Shown piece after piece: positions 58,669-64,000 of a DNA stretch of 64,000 bases; position 1 is the stretch's first letter, and every line of letters starts with the position of its first letter. The position numbers were made by a program, and so were the translations under genes. This DNA is from Kribbella solani (GTDB taxonomy: Bacteria > Actinomycetota > Actinomycetes > Propionibacteriales > Kribbellaceae): the NCBI RefSeq assembly GCF_014205295.1, contig NZ_JACHNF010000001.1:6572001-6636000 (forward strand). Direction: 5' to 3'. The notes beneath the pieces were generated by a model that saw only the letters and a list, made by a program, of their open reading frames with translations, made no database searches and had not been told where the DNA came from.

Positions 58669-59918
58669 TGGGCAAGGTGTCGCGGCGGCTCGTCCTCGGT
58701 GGGGCGGCCGCCGGTTCGGTCACGCTGTGGGGTACGCCTTCGTACGCGAGCAGTGCGCGTGGGTGGGTCACCAGTTGGGCGACTGCTCAAACCGCGCCTA
58801 CCGCGGCTGATGCGGATGCGATGAACGGGTTCAGCGACACGACGATCCGGAACGCGTTGCGGCTGTCCGCGGGCGGACAGGTTCGGCTGCGGTTCGCCAA
58901 CCCGTTCGGTACGGCGCCGATCGTGGTCGGACCGATCACGGCCAACGCGACGCCGGTGCGGTTCGGCGGTGCGCGGGACGTACTACTCGCGGCGGGTGCC
59001 ACGGTGGTGAGTGATCCGGTCGACGTGGTCGTACCGGACGGCGGCGATCTCGTCGTCTCCATGTACCTACCGGGACCGACAGGACCGATCAGTTTCCACC
59101 GCAACGTACACGCGACCGGAACGATCGGGGAACGGTCGAACGCGGATGTGACTGGGACGGTCGGGGATCGGTCGACGAACTCGGTGTTTCTGTTGGCTGG
59201 GGTGGATGTGCCGGCGAACGGACGGTCGACCGTGGCGGTGCTCGGGGACTCGATCACCGAGGGTGTGGGCACGCCGGACAACGCCGACCTGCGCTGGCCG
59301 GACCAGTACGCGGCCCGATTCCGGCGCCGGCCCGCGATCGCGAACCTCGGCATCAGCGGCAACCGGCTGCTGCTCGACGACGCCCGCTTCGGCCCGAGCG
59401 CTCAGGCGCGGTTCGACCGCGACGTACTCGGCCTGCCCGGCTTGCGGAAACTCATCGTTTTCCTGGGCATCAACGACATCCAGCAACCACCGAGCCAGCC
59501 CGATCCGGGCCGGATCCTGCAGGCATACGAGCAGCTGGTACGACGCGCGCACGATCACGACTTAGAGGTAATCGGCACAACCATCCCCCCATTCAAGGGC
59601 TGGCCCCGCTACACCCCAGAACTCAACCAGACCCGCAACAAGGTGAACGCCACCCTCCGCCAAAACCAACCGAACGCCACCCTCAACCGGGACCAGCTGA
59701 ACGCCACCCTCCGCCGGGACCAGCTGAACGCCGGCGTCCGCCCGGACCAGGCTGGTCGCCGGACGGATCTCCCCTTCCCTGGCTTCGATCGGTTGGTCGA
59801 CGTCGACGTGATCCTCCGCGACCCGGCCGACCCGGCCCGTCTCCACCCCACCTACAACAGCGGCGACGGCCTCCACCCCAACCCCACCGGCGCCAAAGCC
59901 ATCGCCCAAGCGTTCTGA
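58668..59918 (+). CDS. Secreted SGNH/GDSL esterase
   Basis: A 416-residue exported protein with a Tat-type signal (SRRLVLGGAAAGSVTLW). A jelly-roll-like N-terminal domain (about 35-185) precedes the SGNH hydrolase: GDSITEG near 194 (nucleophile Ser), NLGISGNR near 225, GINDI near 270 and DGLHPN near 400. It probably removes acetyl esters from the polymer. Between blocks III and V there is an inserted 9-residue repeat present four times, unusual for the family. ATG shares a base with the preceding stop. Confidence 0.88.
   Translation: MGKVSRRLVLGGAAAGSVTLWGTPSYASSARGWVTSWATAQTAPTAADADAMNGFSDTTIRNALRLSAGGQVRLRFANPFGTAPIVVGPITANATPVRFGGARDVLLAAGATVVSDPVDVVVPDGGDLVVSMYLPGPTGPISFHRNVHATGTIGERSNADVTGTVGDRSTNSVFLLAGVDVPANGRSTVAVLGDSITEGVGTPDNADLRWPDQYAARFRRRPAIANLGISGNRLLLDDARFGPSAQARFDRDVLGLPGLRKLIVFLGINDIQQPPSQPDPGRILQAYEQLVRRAHDHDLEVIGTTIPPFKGWPRYTPELNQTRNKVNATLRQNQPNATLNRDQLNATLRRDQLNAGVRPDQAGRRTDLPFPGFDRLVDVDVILRDPADPARLHPTYNSGDGLHPNPTGAKAIAQAF
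59643..59750 (+). repeat. Four 27-bp coding repeats in the SGNH esterase
   Basis: Four in-frame copies encode the 9-residue unit (L/V/P)-N-A-T-L-R-R-D-Q. Units three and four are nearly identical to two at the DNA level, suggesting recent slippage duplication. They sit in a surface loop ahead of the catalytic Asp-x-x-His. Confidence 0.85.
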
Positions 59919-59928
59919 GAGGACCCTC

Positions 59929-62463
59929 ATGCCGAACCGCACCCCCGGCGAACGCACACCGGACCTCACCTCCCCTCGGCTCACGTCAAACCCGCCTCCG
60001 CCCACGCCAGACCTCACCCCGCGCCGGCGCACCTCAACCCCCGCCGCCCCCACGTCGGACGGCACTTCCCGCGAGGGCACCGCCGCCACCCGCACGTCAG
60101 AGATCACCCCGCGTCGGCGCGCCGTGCTCGGTGGTGCGCTGGGTGGTGCCGCGCTGCTTGCTCTGCCCGGCCCGGCAGCAGCCGCCTCCACGATTCCGGC
60201 CGTCGCCGGTTCACCTCTGACCTCCAGCGCCCGCGCCGCCTCCACCGTTGACGAGCTTCGGTTGCGTTGGGGGACGCTGTTGACCGGTGGTCCGTCCGTC
60301 GACCCGACCGACCCGGATCTTGCCGTCGCGATCGCCCGCGTCGACCGCGCCGCTCAGTCCGCCCTCACCACCCTCGACCGATCGGCGAACCGCACCTTCC
60401 TCTGGCCCGATCTCGCCAGCACCACCCTCTCCAACCACGTCGCCTCGAACTTCCGCCGGATCAAGCAACTCGCCGTCGCCTGGGCAACCAACGGCTCGTC
60501 CTACCAAGGAAACACCTCGGTAGCCGACGACATCCGCGGCGCCCTGGAATGGATGCACACCAACCGCTACAGCCCGACCCTCCCGCGGTACGACAACGAC
60601 TACGACTGGGAGATCGGCGGCGCATCCGCCTTCGCCGACACCCTGGTTCTGCTGTACGACGCGATCCCGGCCGCCGTACGCACGACGTACACCCAAGCCA
60701 TCAACTACTACACCCCCGACCCGAATCTCTGGCGCGCCGACCGCCAGATCGCGACCGGCGCGAACCGCGTCTGGATCGCAACCGTGGTCGCCATCCGCGC
60801 CGTCCTCGACGGCGACACGCCAGCTCTGGTGCGCGTCCGCGACGCACTGAGCGACACCGAAGGCGCCGGCGCGAACAGCGTGCTCGCCTTCAACGACGCG
60901 CCCGGCCGGGTCGACGGAACCGGCGAAGGGTTCTACAGCGACGGCTCGTTCCTCCAGCACTACAAGCACCCGTACAACGGCGGGTACGGCAAGGAACTGC
61001 TCGGCACGCTGTCCTCGTTGCTCTACCTGCTCGGCGGCACCGAGTGGACCGTCACCGATCCGGATCTGGAGAACATCTACCACTGGATCGACGACGCCTT
61101 CGACCCGCTGATGGTGCGCGGCGATCTGATGGGTTCGGTCTGTGGTCGCGAGATCGCCCGGCCGAGCAAGCAGAACCACGCGCCGACCCAGACGATCATC
61201 GAGGGGACGCTCCGGCTGATTCCGGCCGCGCCGGCCCCGCGGGCAACCCAGTTGACCGCGTTGGTGAAGCAGTGGATCACCGAGGACACCTTCCGCGACT
61301 TCCTCAAGGTGACCGACCCGGCGTCGTTGGTTGCCGCGCGCACCATTCTCGCGTCGTCCGCGCCGGCTCGCGGTGCGCTGGTGGTCCACAAGCAGTACCC
61401 GTTGATGGACAAGGCGGCGCATCACCGGCCGGGTTTCACGATCGGGCTGAGCGCGTACTCGTCCCGGATCTACAACTACGAATCGATCCAGAACGAGAAC
61501 CTGCACGGCTGGCATCTGTCCGACGGCATGGTGCTGCTGTACGACGACGACCTCGGTCACTACTCCGGCGACTACTGGCCGACGGTCGATCCGTACCGGT
61601 TGCCGGGGACAACGGTCGACACCCGGCGGCTGGCCGACTCGTACGGTTTCCGCAGTACCAGCGCGGCGGACTGGGTCGGCGGCGCGGCCGTACCGGGCCG
61701 GACGATAGGTGCCTACGGCATGGATCTGCGCGGGTACGGGACGAACTTGCGGGCGCTGAAGAGCTGGTTCCTGATCGACGACGTGATGGTGTGCGTCGGT
61801 TCGGGCATCACCGGTGAAGGCACGGTCGAGACGATCGTGGAGAACCGCAAACTGCGAACCGGGAACGAGACGTTCACCGCAGCCCCCGGCTGGTGCCATC
61901 TGGAGGGTACGGGCGGCTACATCTTCCCGGACCGGACTCCGGTCCAGAGCCTGCGTGAGAACCGGACGGCGACCTGGCGCGAGATCAACTTGAAATACGG
62001 CACCGACGATCCGATCACCCGGCCATACCAAACCGTTTGGTATGCCCACGGCGCCGCACCGGTCGGCCAGGGCTACTACTACGTGCAGCTCCCGACGGCG
62101 ACCCTGGACCAGACGAAGTCGTACGCCAACAAGCTCCCCGTGCAGAAGCTCCGCTCGGACAGTACGGCACACGCGATCCGGTTGAACGACGTACTCGCGG
62201 CGAACTTCTGGACGGCCGGCACGGTCGCCGAGCTCACCACCGACGGCCCGGCATCGGTCGTTTCGGTCGGTGGCGTGGTCACCATCTCCGACCCGACCCA
62301 GACCCGTACCTCGATCACCGTGGACCTCGACAAACCCGGCCTGAGCCCGGTCACCACTTCGCTCACCGCCGGCTTGCGTGTCAGCCGCCGCGGACGTGGC
62401 TGGCGAATCGTCGTCGACACCACCGACCGGCATGGCCACAGCGCGGTCGTCCGCTTCCGCTGA
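59929..62463 (+). CDS. Polysaccharide lyase family 8 (hyaluronate/chondroitin/xanthan lyase type)
   Basis: An 844-residue Tat-exported lyase. A 60-residue Pro/Thr/Arg-rich n-region precedes TPRRRAVLGGALGGAALLAL, so the signal is unusually long; GAGAGGA upstream supports ATG 59929. The toroid domain (about 90-450) has YDNDYDWEIGGASAFADTL near 222 and DGSFLQHYKHPYNGGYG near 337, with the PL8 His and Tyr catalytic residues. CGREIARPSKQ supplies the conserved Arg. Beta-sandwich domains fill the rest. It should cleave the backbone outside the cell, leaving unsaturated uronate ends. Confidence 0.9.
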   Translation: MPNRTPGERTPDLTSPRLTSNPPPPTPDLTPRRRTSTPAAPTSDGTSREGTAATRTSEITPRRRAVLGGALGGAALLALPGPAAAASTIPAVAGSPLTSSARAASTVDELRLRWGTLLTGGPSVDPTDPDLAVAIARVDRAAQSALTTLDRSANRTFLWPDLASTTLSNHVASNFRRIKQLAVAWATNGSSYQGNTSVADDIRGALEWMHTNRYSPTLPRYDNDYDWEIGGASAFADTLVLLYDAIPAAVRTTYTQAINYYTPDPNLWRADRQIATGANRVWIATVVAIRAVLDGDTPALVRVRDALSDTEGAGANSVLAFNDAPGRVDGTGEGFYSDGSFLQHYKHPYNGGYGKELLGTLSSLLYLLGGTEWTVTDPDLENIYHWIDDAFDPLMVRGDLMGSVCGREIARPSKQNHAPTQTIIEGTLRLIPAAPAPRATQLTALVKQWITEDTFRDFLKVTDPASLVAARTILASSAPARGALVVHKQYPLMDKAAHHRPGFTIGLSAYSSRIYNYESIQNENLHGWHLSDGMVLLYDDDLGHYSGDYWPTVDPYRLPGTTVDTRRLADSYGFRSTSAADWVGGAAVPGRTIGAYGMDLRGYGTNLRALKSWFLIDDVMVCVGSGITGEGTVETIVENRKLRTGNETFTAAPGWCHLEGTGGYIFPDRTPVQSLRENRTATWREINLKYGTDDPITRPYQTVWYAHGAAPVGQGYYYVQLPTATLDQTKSYANKLPVQKLRSDSTAHAIRLNDVLAANFWTAGTVAELTTDGPASVVSVGGVVTISDPTQTRTSITVDLDKPGLSPVTTSLTAGLRVSRRGRGWRIVVDTTDRHGHSAVVRFR

Positions 62464-62504
62464 GCGCCCACAACACCCTGAGCGCCCACCAAGAGAGGAA
62501 TCAA

Positions 62505-63479
62505 ATGCTGGTTGACATGCCGCTGGAGCGGTTGCGCGAGTACCGGCCGGCGCCGGAGGAACCCGCCGACTTCGACTCGTTCTGGAAGCAGACACTGTCG
62601 GACACGGCCGGCCATCCGATCGACGCCCGCTTCGAGGCGTACGACGCGCGCCTGGCGACCGTTGAAGTTCAGGACGTGACGTTCCGCGGGTGGGCCGGGC
62701 AGCCGGTCAAGGCGTGGCTGTTGCTGCCGCGGCACCGGAGCGGTCCGCTTCCGGCGGTCGTGCAGTACATCGGCTACAACGGCGGCCGCGGCATTCCGTA
62801 CGAGTGGCTGACCTGGAGCGCCGCCGGGTACGCGCATCTGGTGATGGACAATCGCGGTCAGGGTGGTGGCGGGAAGACCGTTGCCGACACCCCAGACATC
62901 GCGCCGGCCGGGCATGGTTCGTCCTCGCCCGGGTTCCTGACTCGTGGCATCGAGGACCCGGCGAAGCACTACTACCGGCGGTTGATCACCGATGCGGTTC
63001 GCGCGGTCGACGCGGTGAAGTGCAGCCCGGACGTGGACGGTGATCGAGTCGCGGTGGTCGGTGGCAGTCAGGGCGGCGGGCTCGCGCTCGCGGTCGCCGG
63101 GTTGCGGGTCGACCTCGCGGCCGCGATCGCCGACGTACCGTTCCTCTGTCATTTCCGGCGGGCGTCGCAGATCACGGACAACGGCCCGTACGCGGAGATC
63201 GCGCGCTGGCTGAAGGGGCATCGGTTCGAGGCGGACACCGCGATCGGCACGCTGTCGTACTTCGATGCGGTGAACTTCGCGGCCCGCGCGACCTGCCCGG
63301 CGTGGTTCTCGGTCGCGCTGATGGACAACGTCTGCCCGCCGTCCACGGTCTTCGCCGCGTACCACCGCTATGCCGGCCCGGCCGAGCTCGAGGTGTTCAC
63401 CTACAACGGGCACGAGGGCGGTGCCGAGTACGACCTGCCGCGAAAACTCGCCGCGCTCGCCGGCACCCTTGGGGGTTGA
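62505..63479 (+). CDS. Acetyl xylan esterase-like, CE7 family
   Basis: A 324-residue alpha/beta-hydrolase of the AXE1/cephalosporin-C deacetylase family. The nucleophile Ser lies in VVGGSQGGGLAL near 187, Asp near 272 in MDNVCPPSTVFAAYHRY and His near 302 in NGHEGG. The characteristic VMDNRGQGGGG motif is present. No signal peptide, so it deacetylates imported oligosaccharides. ATG 62505 follows AAGAGAGGA. CE7 members accept acetylated xylo- and other oligosaccharides broadly. Confidence 0.92.
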   Translation: MLVDMPLERLREYRPAPEEPADFDSFWKQTLSDTAGHPIDARFEAYDARLATVEVQDVTFRGWAGQPVKAWLLLPRHRSGPLPAVVQYIGYNGGRGIPYEWLTWSAAGYAHLVMDNRGQGGGGKTVADTPDIAPAGHGSSSPGFLTRGIEDPAKHYYRRLITDAVRAVDAVKCSPDVDGDRVAVVGGSQGGGLALAVAGLRVDLAAAIADVPFLCHFRRASQITDNGPYAEIARWLKGHRFEADTAIGTLSYFDAVNFAARATCPAWFSVALMDNVCPPSTVFAAYHRYAGPAELEVFTYNGHEGGAEYDLPRKLAALAGTLGG

Positions 63480-63513
63480 TCCGGGCGCCTGGGTTCTCTA
63501 CCTTCGGAGTCTA

Positions 63514-63535
63514 GGAAAACGTGTGCCGTTTTTCC
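63514..63535. promoter_or_regulatory. Dyad upstream of the GH127 gene
   Basis: GGAAAACG, five bases, CGTTTTTCC is a near-perfect inverted repeat (one extra T) in the 88-base gap before the last gene, the largest gap in the operon. It could be a regulator site or a weak transcript-end hairpin. Confidence 0.4.
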
Positions 63536-63567
63536 GTGCCATCAAGTCCAGAACCCAGGAGCCAAGC

Positions 63568-64000
63568 ATGAGCGAAGCCCTCCGCGGCCCGGCCGCCACC
63601 ACGAGGGGCCGGCTGCGCCCCCTCGGACTCGGCGCGGCCACCATCACCGGTGGTTTCTGGGCGCCCAGGCAGGCCCGCAACGGCGCCGACGCGATCCCCA
63701 GCGGTCAGGATCAGCTGGAAAAGGCCGGCAACCTGCACAACCTCCGCCTCGCCGCCGGGATCGGTACCGGCGAGGCGATCGGTCCGGTGTTCGCCGACTC
63801 CGACGTGTACAAGTGGCTCGAGGCGGCCGCGTGGGAGTACGGGCGCAACCCGGACGACGACCTGCACAAGCGAATCCGCGACCTGACCGTCGTGGTCGCG
63901 GCCGCGCAGCGCGAGGACGGGTACCTCGACTCGGTCGTCCAGCTCCGGCAGGGCGACGAGGGTCGCTACCAGGAACTGGTCTGGAGTCACGAGCACTACT
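63568..64000 (+). CDS. GH127-like beta-L-arabinofuranosidase, N-terminal part
   Basis: The gene runs off the window after 144 codons. ATG 63568 follows CCAGGAG. The visible part matches GH127 (DUF1680): TGGFWAPRQARNG near 28-40, GNLHNLRLAAG, FADSDVYKWLEAAAWEYGRNPDDDL and VVVAAAQREDGYLDSVVQ. The catalytic Cys and Glu lie downstream of the window. No signal peptide. Family members remove beta-L-arabinofuranose, and some remove other sugars, so it hints at an arabinose-bearing oligosaccharide. Confidence 0.85.
   Translation, partial: MSEALRGPAATTRGRLRPLGLGAATITGGFWAPRQARNGADAIPSGQDQLEKAGNLHNLRLAAGIGTGEAIGPVFADSDVYKWLEAAAWEYGRNPDDDLHKRIRDLTVVVAAAQREDGYLDSVVQLRQGDEGRYQELVWSHEHY

Noticed and set aside
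60211-62595. 794-codon minus-strand frame opposite the PL8 gene
   Set aside because: Shadow frame caused by GC-rich third positions; the composition is dominated by Arg, Val and Gly.

Overview
The window is high-GC DNA (about 70% by eye) with dense gene packing, many GTG starts and many 4-base ATGA/GTGA stop-start overlaps. Gene content points to an actinomycete: the nuo gene set, an ECF42-type sigma factor with a DGPF/YCII partner, an actinomycete integrative and conjugative element (AICE), Tat-exported lyases, and ABC sugar importers without a local ATPase. A soil member of the Nocardioidales (Kribbella-like) would fit, but that genus guess is an inference from style and was not tested.

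Layout. 1-230 is the 3' end of nuoH. 240-3809 (minus) is a MacB-type ABC export cassette with a lipoprotein. It diverges from an OmpR-type response regulator and sensor kinase (3917-5781). A DGPF/YCII protein and an ECF42-like sigma factor follow (5816-7365). 7433-13514 is nuoIJKLMN, so the complex I cluster is split between nuoH and nuoI by about 7.2 kb of regulatory and transport genes. 13482-18548 holds an arylamine N-acetyltransferase, a lactonase-type beta-propeller, a phytanoyl-CoA dioxygenase pair with a divergent AraC regulator, and an aminoglycoside-phosphotransferase-fold kinase.

18755-31978 is a 13.2-kb AICE inserted in a tRNA-Tyr gene, bounded by a 52-bp exact direct repeat (attL/attR). 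Minus-strand genes on the left encode regulators, a Nudix hydrolase and a MazG-like pyrophosphohydrolase. A rightward operon carries small membrane proteins, an FtsK/TraB-like DNA translocase, a primase-polymerase, a DUF3631 ATPase, an excisionase and an integrase. Directly after the translocase gene lies an array of eight GGTAGCGG octamers in both orientations, a candidate transfer or replication locus.

32093-47959 is chromosomal: a YajQ protein, a PCD-VOC fusion, CtaG, an orphan 1014-residue protein with an iron-box-like promoter, a secreted NAGPA/metallophosphoesterase fusion, a YCII-like pair, MarR with an LLM oxidoreductase, an RraA-like protein, a P-loop kinase, methyltransferases and a VOC protein.

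47988-64000 is a polysaccharide-utilisation locus under a divergent LacI regulator with three matching operators. It encodes a sugar-binding lipoprotein and two permeases, an SDR, two cytoplasmic heparinase II/III-like lyases, a DUF624 membrane protein, a secreted beta-helix protein, a secreted SGNH esterase, a Tat-exported PL8 lyase, a CE7 acetyl esterase and a GH127 enzyme cut by the window end. A coherent model is extracellular cleavage and deacetylation, ABC import, then intracellular lyase, esterase and arabinofuranosidase action. The substrate is not identifiable from sequence alone, but an acetylated, uronate-containing, possibly L-arabinose-decorated polymer fits.
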